Assembly: GCA_038025085.1 (NCBI GenBank) | Contig: CM076154.1 | Coordinates: 33,348,501 to 33,412,500 of the forward strand | Reading direction: 5' to 3' | Length of the DNA: 64,000 nucleotides | Origin: Tetragonia tetragonoides | Lineage: Eukaryota; Streptophyta; Magnoliopsida; Caryophyllales; Aizoaceae | Part shown: piece by piece, positions 1 through 10,237 of the stretch | How the letters are laid out: each line of letters opens with the position of its first letter | Numbering within the stretch: the first letter of the stretch is position 1 | Translations under genes and position numbers: made by a program | The notes under the pieces: generated by a model | Seen by the model: only the letters and a program-made list of their open reading frames with translations | Database searches by the model: none | What the model was told of the DNA's origin: nothing

Positions 1-565
1 TGTCGAAATGTTCCTTTATACTAATGTTTATACTGATGCAAATGTTTCCATCGTTAAAACTTGGATCCAAATGGCTCTCAAGATAGGTCTTCATCTAGGT
101 TTCTTTCGGTGGGCGTTTTCCTTTTTTTTTTTTTTTTTTTTTTTTTTATCATTGCCGTTTCCTTTTCTTGATTCCTCTTATGATAATCAAATGAGTGCTT
201 TGGATAGATAGGGTTATACTTATACTTGATGATTGTGTATAATAATTTGTGGATGCATTGGATTACTAATGTTATATGTATCGCATACAGTTTTCAAGCA
301 CCGATTTTGCTGAGCATAATCTTGCCTCCAATCGATACTGTTTTCTGCATCATCTTCGTCATGTTGAAGTTCTGTTATGGGTACCAGCGTGGAGTTGAAG
401 TTGATCGAAAATTTGCTCCGTTGCTCTCCTGTGCTTGAGACCTTTTATGTTGAACGAAACAGAATGATGAACGCTGATCAGGAATTGAGGATGTCAAAGT
501 AGTTGATGCGCTTTCGCAGAACATCACCAAACGTGGAAGTGATTTACTTGGACCCAAAATCTTAG
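1..565 (+). pseudogene. 3' remnant of an F-box/FBD/LRR gene
   Basis: Three short stretches in different frames read like the C-terminal half of a plant F-box/LRR/FBD protein. Positions 8-118 contain VSIVKTWIQMALK, an LRR-like linker. Positions 300-388 contain CFLHHLRHVEVLLW. Positions 389-565 contain VELKLIENLLRCSPVLETF followed by LMRFRRTSPNVEVIYL, the typical end of an FBD domain. A poly-T run of about 27 bases (121-147) interrupts the first block. A frame change lies near 385-395. An in-frame TAG at 500-502 sits where the FBD helix continues. Active family members act as substrate receptors of SCF ubiquitin ligases; this copy cannot make that protein. The gene continues beyond the left edge, so introns could explain part of the frame changes, but not the TAG. 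Family assignment is from motif memory. Confidence 0.6.
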
Positions 566-2119
566 GGTGTTTGTGAAATTGTTGGTCGTGCTTGCATGAA
601 CAAATGAGAGTGGTAATTTGCATTTTGATTTGGCTGGAAGGGCTTCAACAACATTCAACTCATTCCAACCTATGGGTAATAGTGGTGCAAAGCTCGGATG
701 CCCACGTTATCTAAAAAAACTTGGTATCACTTTTGCGATAACATATTTACTTACCTTGTTCCAACTGCTTTTTTTTTGGGGACGAAAAGTTGCAGCTGAT
801 TGTTAATGTACTTGCAATTATACTGCTCTCGTTATGTGGATTTTGGTTTATAAGGCTTACAGCCAAGAGGAGACCATCTTGAAATGGGTAATGGAGTAGC
901 ATATGAATTAGCACATGTGCAACCTTAGATGTTAGGATATCGATATTGGGAGTCTTCTCTCCCTATCAATATTGATGTTTTTTTTGCTCTTGATTTGGGA
1001 AAATTAGTGGTAAATGAATAACCTTGTTGGTCTTCCCTCCAAAAAAACAAAAATCTTGATAATTCGAGGAAAATTAAAACATCCATTGACTACATAGTTC
1101 AAAGTTGAACCCATCCCGCGCTCATCAGTCATCCATCCCCCTTTCGACGAATTCAACCTTAACCCACCTTCAAGATGAACTCGTCACAATTTATACAGGT
1201 TCGTCCTTCAATTTCCACCACCCTGCATCACGCCCCTTCAATTGAATTACTTGTAATATGCTGCTAGAGGACCAAATACGAACGAAATTGTTAATCTACA
1301 TATAGTTCATTTGGATTATTTGTTTGTTATCTTCAACTATTTCCCCAAGCTTAAGGAGCTGGAATTTGCTAAAGCATTGTACTCGTAGTGTTCGTTTATC
1401 GAAAATAGAAATTCTCACATTGGGAACTTTGTATATGAGGAAACTATGAATATTTAACTTGACAAATTATAAATAGGAGATTTTCACATATTTTCATACT
1501 TTTTATTTTCCACAATTTTCCCTTACTAACAACGAAACGAAGCAAAATTTAAACATTTTTATAATTTTCTCTACTTTTGCTTTATTTTGCTCATTAACAT
1601 TAATCATGTGAGTGTACATCGGTCTTGCTTAATTATAATTTGACTGGAAAAATGAGTAAGGGGTCATTCTTAGCGTTTTAATTTTGTAAGGGGTACTGAC
1701 TCAAAATAAACGTTTTAGGGAGTTCGTGGCAAAGTCAGCTAAACTGAAAAGGGTTTTCACCAAAAATTCCTTTTTAAGGGATCCCAAATACACGGTTAAG
1801 AACTTGATTTTTCTTCCTTTTTTTTTCTTTGTTTTTTTTTAAGAAGTCTCCCTCTTTGAGAGAAACTGCACTACCCAGCACGTACCACGAAGTCTCCTGG
1901 GTTCATCTTCACCAAAAAAAAAGTCTCCTGTGTTCATATTATTTTTTATGTTTGTTTTGTCAACCAAAAGACTACTTATATTGATAGCGTGAGAGAAAGA
2001 GAAGAACTTACCTTAGTCACCTCCATTCAGCCTCTATTCAAAAATGGAGTAATGAAACAGGCGCGCAAAGTGGAACCTATAACCGGATGACTGATTATGG
2101 GGAAACACAAAGCAAAACA
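566..2119. other. Intergenic spacer and 5' flank of the F-box gene
   Basis: No coding region recognised. The first few hundred bases may be the 3' untranslated region of the FBD pseudogene. The last 150 bases are AT-rich, and the final stretch before the start codon at 2120 resembles the bases before the paralogous start at 23639 (short A- and C-rich words). Confidence 0.5.
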
Positions 2120-2176
2120 ATGAGTCGTTGTGTTCGTGGTAGGTTTTCATGGTTAGACCTCCCACCCAAACTCCTC

Positions 2177-3646
2177 TAAAGAGTGACTAAGTTACTTTAG
2201 AGGGGGGGTGAATAGAGTGACTCCAATTTCTCGCATTTTGCAACTTGAGAAGGGTAGGGAACAACGTTATGGACGTTGTTCCTATACAGCAGACTAAGAC
2301 AGAATGTAAAGAACATAATGTAAATAACACAAGGCTTTTTTCACGTGGAAAACCTCCTAGGCTCAATAGGAGTAAAAACCATGACCCAATTACTTGGGAT
2401 TTTGTCACACTACTTATCTTATAACCAGAGCCAAATCAGGATACAACACAGTACCCTAACACCACCACACACCGTTATTGATGTGTTGCCTATCTCTCAG
2501 AATCACACACTGATTTGAGAGATGCTCTACACTCGTTACTGAGTTAGAGACCTTACAAATAACCAGATTGTTTGTCTTATTACACGCTTTAACACTAAGC
2601 AATATAAGACGACAAAAACCTATTATGCAATGACCAATCTAAGCAAAGACTCAAACTGACCAGAACAGGGAACATGGTTCAAGGTTGTTCTTTGTGAGTA
2701 CTGAACGTATCTGGTTTGGACGAGTGAACACTTTGCACAACTGATTCTGAATTCAATAATGCACGCAAAGCTTAACCCTGCAACTGAGCCTATCAGGCCC
2801 CTTATATAGGCAGGCCAAAATGAGCTCAGTCGATTAGGTTAAATCTCTTCAAAATATAAATGATAATATTTACCAAAAGATAGGATAGTGTTTAAGTAAA
2901 GATCAAAGACCTTTCCGTAACACGACCTATGAGATAAAATCCGTCCAAATTCATTAACAGAAAATCTTGGCCAGCTAGCAAGTGATTTATCAGAATATAA
3001 TCTCTAAAAGATAAATTAGAAATATTCCAGAAGATAATTCACTTGCTTAACAATAAAGACTTGGCCCTTAAGTAAAATACTTTTTCCAAGATAATATCTT
3101 TTCAAAATAAAATACTTTTCTGTTTAAAATACGATTTTGCAATATTCATTTTTCCAAAATAAATTATAATTCTCCAGAAGAATATTTGTCTGAATATCGA
3201 AAAAGATAATACACAAAATATTCGTAGAAATAATAAATATGAATTTATGCAAACTCGTCCAGATACACAGCTTAGAAGGAATAGGGTCCAACAAGTTGTT
3301 CCTCTTTGGTTCCTTCACGCTGTAGTGCTGGTCATGGAGAACAAAGTTCACAAGAATCCTCCCCTGTACTCATGGACGCATGCACTCAGTCCTACAACCT
3401 TGTTCCCTTGTCATGATCAATTTAGACTCTTGCTAACTAGTCAAGCATAGTACATAAAGATTAATGACACATGCACTTAACTACATTACATTGTCTTCAT
3501 GTCTTGTTAGGATCCAAGCATCTTCATAAGCAATCATGCTTTGAGCATTATACCTTCTTGCATCCTTAAGTCAACCTGCCATCATAGTTAGTTTACACAT
3601 TGATAAGGCCACTTTGTTTGTTATCATCAAAATCAGGAACCCAACA
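2177..3646 (-). repeat. 3' LTR of the Sirevirus
   Basis: Direct repeat of 15269-16741. Read on the plus strand it begins TAAAGAG (TGAAGAG in the other LTR) and ends CCCAACA. The starting TG has mutated to TA. Four AACAGGG words of the other LTR are altered here (see findings). Confidence 0.92.
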
Positions 3647-3660
3647 AATTTCCCCTTTTT
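3647..3660 (-). promoter_or_regulatory. Polypurine tract (plus-strand primer site)
   Basis: Directly inside the 3' LTR, the minus strand reads AAAAAGGGGAAATT. This is the position and composition of the plus-strand priming tract. The preceding TCATC is the kind of context I recall for Sirevirus tracts. Confidence 0.8.
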
Positions 3661-4392
3661 GATGATGACAAACTAGTGTGCTTATCTGAGCTAGATACCA
3701 AATGTATTGATCAAAATAAAACTAACTCAGGCTTACCTTGACTTACCATTACTGTGAACCAACCAGATGAATCACAGGTAAGTAGGAACAGGGTTCACCG
3801 CTTCACAATCAAGAACTTCAGCTTAACATTATCATCCATCACATTGAGACTTTTGTAGAGAGAAATTTGTGCAAACAGTATTGCAACTTTCAAGACTTTA
3901 GAGAATCAGAGTAGGCAGAGGAAACATCATTTCAAACCAGAAACCATTAGAGCAGAAATAAAAAAATTTGTGCGCTACCCATCTGTAGTGAATAGGTTAA
4001 CAAGGTATGAGAATGAAACTAGACTAAAACTTAAACATGATCATATCAAACCTAATCATAAGCACACCACTCTTCCCCCTTTTGGCATCATCAAAAAGTG
4101 TCATGTACATCAGTCAAACATGAAAATATTGATAAGTTAAGCCAAATTGTAGCAAATATGTCACAACCATCACCTCCAGGGTTTAAGTGTATGCAAACAA
4201 ATGCAAGAATTAATAGCTGAAACTTAAAAAAAATCTATTGATATAGGCCATCCAGAAAATAGTCAAATCATATAAGCCAAAAATGACCAAATTTTATACA
4301 TATAAAGCGCAGTCACAAAAGAAGGTATTGTTATAGGAGAAACAACACCTAGAGAGAAAAGAAAGGAAAAATAAAAGAAAGAAAAACAGGCT
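3661..4392 (-). other. Sirevirus spacer between ORF3 and the purine tract, with a second purine tract
   Basis: Non-coding. At about 4071-4095 the minus strand reads CTTTTTGATGATGCC and then CCAAAAGGGGGAAGA, a second purine-tract-like motif about 420 bases upstream of the functional one. Repeated purine-rich tracts in this segment are a reported Sirevirus trait. Confidence 0.6.
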
Positions 4393-6237
4393 TTAAACAA
4401 CAGGGGGAGGAACAGGGTCTGTAGGAGCAGTGGAGTCAGCAGCAGGCTCCTCAGTTTCGACCTCAAACCCTTCTCTCAGCATCTTGACAAGCTCATCATG
4501 CCTTCTCTGATGAGCTTTGTCAGCCTTTGTCATAGCATCAGTAAGACCAGCTACCTTAATAGCTAAATCAACCTGCTTGGAGGTCATAGAATTGAGTCGT
4601 GCCTCCACCAGCTGCAAGGTAGTGAACAAGGAAGCTCTACTGATGCTGGTTCCTTCCATAGAATCAGCCTCTGGGCCCTATTCCCCCTCAGACCCAGCTT
4701 CCTCATCATCTTCCTCCTCCTCCTGCTGGTCCTCTTTAACCTTGAAGCCGGTTTGCTTCAGATACTGTTTGCCCACCTCATTCACTGTGGTAGGCATCTT
4801 CCCAGCAGAGGGAGGCACCCCAAAGTGCTGGAAGACCAGGGTAAGGGCATACGGATAAGGCAGGGAGTGGGTAATGGTCTTGGTACTAAGGACGTACCCA
4901 ATGTGGTGAATCATGATAGCAGGGAGATTCACCTTTTCCCTCCTCTCAACCAAGTCCATAAGACTCATGTAGTAGGTAGAGCAATATTCCCTGGCTTCCT
5001 CCCTAGGGACCAGGGTCCTAAACACAAGTGCAAAATGCAATTTGTGCATAGGAACAAGGTCCACAGCCTTGATCCTAGAGGGGACATCTCTCTCCATGTC
5101 CCTGGTATATTTCCTCACAATGGCAATTGGATCCAGACCCTCATACTCAGGCCATATGCCACCCCTAGCCCATTCAGCAAACCCTTCACAAGGAATCCCC
5201 AAGATTTTTCCCAAATCAGAAGCATTGAATTTAATGGAGACCCCAGAAACCTCACTTCTAACCACCCCATTCTTCACAGAGCAATTGAGATAAAATTGCT
5301 TAAATTCAGAATAATGAAATGAAGTCCTAGTGGTTAAGTAAGTACCCTACCCCTGTGCCAAGACATTTGTAACAAACTTTCCAATCCCATTATCTTTCAT
5401 CCATTCAAGACACCATACCTTGCCAATGATGCATTTTCTGGAGAGGATCTGAGTTGTCCTGGCATCAATGGTGTCAGGGTCCTATTTCTTCTTCTTGCCT
5501 TTAGAGGCAACATTAAAGGTTGAGGGAGGGGAGGCTAGGGTCTTCTTCTTCTTTGCTGGCCTGGAAGAATGTTCAGCAGTTTCTGGCTGAGGTGCAGCCA
5601 CATATTTCCTTTTTTTGGGTTGAGGAGATGGAGTAACAGTTACAGATGCAGGGTCCTGGGTGGAAGGGCCCTGTTTCTTTGAAGACCATGCAGTGGTCTT
5701 CTTTGATTTCTTAGACCCAGCTGTGGGAACAAGTGGGTTCTCAGCTGACCCCTGTTCCCCCTGAGCTGATGCGTCCTCTGTACCAGCCTTCTCTCCTCCC
5801 TCACTCTCCTTCTTCTCTCCTTCAGACTCTCCTTTTGATTTCCCAACTCCCTCCTTCTTCTTCTTACCCTTCTCACTTTTTCCTGAGACGTATTTAGTCC
5901 CAATGGCAGTACCTTCGTCCAGAAGAGCGTCAAATTCAGAAGCTAGCTCAGATGCGCTAACTCCCTTAATTGAGCTCTTCTTGGTTTTCTTCTTGGTTGC
6001 AGAACCAGAAGGCCCTGACATAGCAGCACCATCCTTTCCTAATGTTTCAGTGGCAGAGGGTGGAGGAGATGATGGTGGTGATGAGGTTGGGATCTCAGCA
6101 GGAGCCTTGTTCTTGCGTGCTGACGTTTTGACAAGCATTTTTGGGTTTTTGAGAGGAGTTGATGAAGTAATGGGGGTTGAAGAAGGTGATTGCTCTGCTG
6201 TGTTGTTCTTGGATGCAATTGATCGAGTTCCTGCCAT
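4393..6237 (-). pseudogene. Sirevirus ORF3 (third ORF downstream of pol)
   Basis: One reading frame of 615 codons from ATG 6237 to a stop at 4393, interrupted by three in-frame TAG codons (5482-5484, near 5345, and 4678-4680). The N-terminal third is Ser/Thr/Pro/Lys-rich, with several basic clusters such as KKKKTLASPP and PKKRKY that look like nuclear localisation signals. The middle (5277-4700) resembles the plant transposon-associated domain I recall as PF20167 (ASDLGKILGIPCEGFAEWA, then IKAVDLVPMHKLHFALVFR). An acidic stretch (EEEEDDEEAGSEGE) and a helical, coiled-coil-like tail follow. The position matches the env-like ORF of Sireviruses, but I see no signal peptide or membrane anchor, so an envelope role is not supported. 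Function unknown. Confidence 0.75.
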
Positions 6238-6824
6238 TTCTATTTAAAGCCTGAATTTAGGATTTTGAGGGACGAAGATTTAGGGATTGATTCTTGAATT
6301 AACGGGAGGAAATTCAAAAATCTTGAAAAGAAGAGAGAGAAATCTGAGAGAGAAAGAGATAACTGGAAGAATTTTGTGAGAGAGAGAGATTAAACGGGAA
6401 GAATTAGAGAGAGAGAGAGAATTTAGGAGGCTAAATTGAGTTGTGATGATGAAGAACAACGGCTAGCACCTATTTATAGGAAAATAAATCCAACCGCCTC
6501 TAATAATTAGGAGAACAGCCACAATTAAATGCGTCTAAATCTGCCCGTTGGGAACAGTATTGCTTGAGGCAGAGTGACTGAGGGAACATGATCCATGTAT
6601 TGGTCTTTAAGATTCACACAACAACAGTTTTGAGGACAATAAGGGACATATCAATAGACCAAAGTGAGTCCTTTACTTCAGGTCATACAGTTATGCATTT
6701 TACGGCTCGCGAGCTGGTATAGACATATAAAAGCTTTAAAAGGACACACAAATCACATATATACACACATAAAACATGTAGACACAATCTAGCCAATCAT
6801 CGAGGGAACAGGGTGCACATACAA
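6238..6824 (-). other. Sirevirus spacer between pol and ORF3
   Basis: Non-coding. Contains GA-rich runs (6330-6420) directly upstream of ORF3 on the minus strand. These could be a leader for a separate ORF3 transcript, but no promoter is evident. Confidence 0.5.
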
Positions 6825-9800
6825 CTAAGTAATCTTGATCATGCCTATTTCTAGTCTAAGTTTCTCATACCTTTCTCTGCTCAATGGTTTAGTAAAGAGA
6901 TCTGCCAATTGATCCTCCGTCTTGAAAAAATTCAATTTAATGAATCCTTTCTCTACATTGTCTCTCAAGAAGTGATGTCTAATGTCAATGTGCTTTGTTC
7001 TTGAGTGTTGCACTGAATTTTTGGAAATATTTATAGCACTTGTGTTGTCACACAAGATTGGCATACAACCTGCATCAATTCCAAAATTCTTTAATTGTTG
7101 TCTTACCCACAACAATTGTGCACAACATGAAGCTGCTACCACATACTCAGCTTCAGCAGTAGACATGGCCACATAATTTTTCTTTTTAGAGGCCCAAGAG
7201 ATCAAGCAAGGCCCTAGGAAGGTTGCCATGCCTGATGTACTTTTCCTGTCTACAAGGTATCCTGCATAATCAGCGTCAGCATAGCCAATTAAATCAATAG
7301 CAACACCTTTAGGGTACCAAAGACATAAGTCCTCAGTTCCCTTGAGGTACCTCAGAATACGTTTGACTTGTGTGAGATGTGACTCTTTGGGGTTTGCTTG
7401 AAACCTTGCACACAAGCCAACACTATACATGATATCAGGTCTACTAGCAGTTAGGTACAATAATGAACCAATCATACCTCTATATGCTGTTTGATCAACA
7501 CTCTTACATGCTTCATCCAAGTCAAACTTGATATTGGTGGCAACAGGTGTGTCATAGACCTTGGCATCTCTCATGCCATATTTCTTGATCAGCTCTCTAA
7601 CATACTTTTGTTGATGAATCATTGTTCCTTCAGAAGTTTGTTTGATTTGTAAGCCTAAAAAGAAATTAAGCTCACCCATCATACTCATTTCGAATTCACT
7701 CATCATCAACTCAGAAAATTCCCTGCACAAGTGTAACACCCCGGATTTTGGGACCAATGAAAATATTTATAAATCAATAATATTTACAACAGCGTAAGAA
7801 TTCTATACAAAATCCAAGGCGTTATCGCCACACTCACTCCAACAAATGAGTGCTAGGCTAAACGATACAACTCCAACAAACTAGATAGTACAGTAAATGA
7901 CTATTCATTACAAAAAAAATACAAGACCAACTTCTTGGCAGCCCTATTCGATCGTCCAAACTTGATCTTCCAATGCAGCCTATGAGCCAATCACCAATCA
8001 CCAATCTACTCCCCCATACAATTGAATATCGCATAGGTTCATCATAGGTCCACCATTGAAGAGAAATGGACAACAAACACACCTAGCACAAAAGCAACCA
8101 GTCAGCAAAGTTGAGTAACTCAACATTCATCGAACAATGTACAAGGTCATAATTTCATATGAATATATTCAAAAGCTATAAGTGCAATTGTGTACAACTT
8201 AGGTCTTCTTAGACCTTACACTCAATCCCAAAGGATATAACTATAACGTCTCAATTCCCAAATGCTCTTGAATACCACTTTGCTAATCACTCAATTAGCC
8301 CAAATACATGTGCCATTTGCTCTTGGTCATTAACTCCTAGCCTTGGACATGAGGAAAGTGAACTAGCAGTGACAAAGCTGCAAACCAATATCAAATATAT
8401 AACCATAGTCATCATAGGCTCTCAATAATATAGCCATCACATGCTCTCAATAACATAGCCATCACAGGCTCTCAAAAGTCCACTCTCGGAGCAACTCATA
8501 ATCAAATCATTACGAGATTCTAATTTTTATAAAAATAATTGCTCATCACCTAAGAGTCAATCTCTTAGGCTACTCGCCAACATGCCAAGGTTTAAGTAGC
8601 TAACAAACCTATTGAGCCTCAAACCAAATAATATGTATCAACTCATTCTCAAGTTCATACTTCAATCAATTACCCACCATGGGTTAATTCACAATGATAT
8701 CCTCAATCACACACCATTTTCTGGTTTTAACGATATATGAATCACAAGTTGGCACGGTTTCCCAAAGTATAATAAATATTCTCGGGTTGCACTAACTATC
8801 ACTCACATAGTTTCCATAAACTACTCTTAGAATACTCATCAAGTCATCCCAAATAGAGTAACAAACATCTATCTCAAAAGTATGCTCCTTTGCATTTAAT
8901 CCATCACAATCTAGCTATAAACTCTCGTCGAATTAAACCACATCTTAATTATATCAATTGATAATCAATAACATGTAAACAATTAATGAACAATAATTTC
9001 ACTCATGTTCAAATATCATGCCAAACCAAGCAATACATGAAACAAATATAAACAAATATCTCTAAACAAAGATAATGAAGGTTACACATGCATACATGTT
9101 CAAATAACAGTAACATACGTCTCCAACCGATAAGAATGAGGTTACCTTTCAATTCAATCACCATAAATCACAAAGAACAAATCTCAAATCTGAAATCAGC
9201 ATGCGCGATCTGAAACAAATGCTCGAACGAACCACCAAACAAACTCGATATCCTTTCAAATTTGGCGTACATGCTGAGGACACCCTAAGGTTAAATACCA
9301 CCAAACGGTTTGAACAAATAGTGTCTAGGTTTTGAGATATGATAAAATAAAGTAGACGGATCTAAATCTCGCATCAGCACTGCGCTGACTCACGCGAAAA
9401 ATAATTTGGGGTATCAAACGATCTCTAAAAATTACGAAACTTTTCAGTCTGGTTCTAGACATCTAGTTCTAAAACATATCCAAAATTCAAGTCTACAAAA
9501 TAAGTAGAACAGGAGAAACAGATTTTTCATTCTGAAACTGTGTGCATGATAGTTTTTAGGGTTTTTGTGAGGCTTGCAAGAGAGAAAACGTGAGTGATTA
9601 TTATGAACTCACTAGGGCACGAATTTAGAGGAAAAGAATCAGATTTAGGAGTGTCAAAGGTATTTATAGAGGTTATGTAGACGCAAAAAAAGCGTCTTCA
9701 GATTTCTCCGCAAAAGCCCGATGATGAAAGGAGTAATTTTTAAGCTTGAACTGCTATTTTGCTTTAATAGTTTAAAATAAGGTCTCAGGTTTTCCTCAAA

Positions 9801-9990
9801 ACACTCCTTTATTTTTATTCCATCCAAAAGCCCCGTTCAAGAGTTTTCCAACGACACGTCTCATGCCTCATTCCGACCCCCGGTCGCCAAGTTGCGATAT
9901 AGGGGTAAAATCGTCTTTCGCCACTCAAGGGTAAAACAGTCTTTTCCTATTTTGCGGATTATTAAAAATTTCCCGGAAGATAAAGACAGG

Positions 9991-10140
9991 CTGGATGACG
10001 TCATTATGACGTCATCCAGCTGGCTGCTGACAGCCGTCAGCGGCCCTGGAGAATGTTCCAGGGCCGCTAGCGGCCTAGGCCAGCGCCGCTAGCGGTGCTG
10101 ACCAAGGCCGCTAACGGCCCAAGCCAGGGCCGCTAGCGGC
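9991..10140. promoter_or_regulatory. Upstream palindrome cluster in the Tat LTR (double TGACGTCA plus 22-bp array)
   Basis: 9991-10019 is a perfect palindrome with 14-bp arms around one base, containing TGACGTCA twice; TGACGTCA is a bZIP (CRE/TGA-type) recognition sequence. It is followed by four GCCGCTAGCGGC-like palindromes starting at 10063, 10085, 10107 and 10129, an exact 22-bp period. The cluster ends about 90 bp upstream of the TATA box. An enhancer role is inferred from position. Confidence 0.6.
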
Positions 10141-10229
10141 GCTGCCTTTCCCTTCGGGCCCGGCTCATTTTTCAGGCCCGTCTCATTTTTCAGCTCATTT
10201 TCACCCGTCCAACCCTACCTCTCTACGCC

Positions 10230-10237
10230 TATATAAA
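10230..10237 (+). promoter_or_regulatory. TATA box of the Tat LTR
   Basis: TATATAAA in a pyrimidine-rich context (ACGCCTATATAAACAACCC). Well placed for U3/R initiation a few tens of bases downstream, near the ACACACAGTC stretch. Confidence 0.6.

Noticed and set aside
2187..2408. 73-residue minus-strand ORF, repeated at 15284-15502
   Set aside because: It lies in both LTRs of the Sirevirus and has no domain; a chance frame in a repeat.
4753..5322. 189-residue plus-strand ORF
   Set aside because: Antisense shadow of Sirevirus ORF3, low complexity and no family resemblance.
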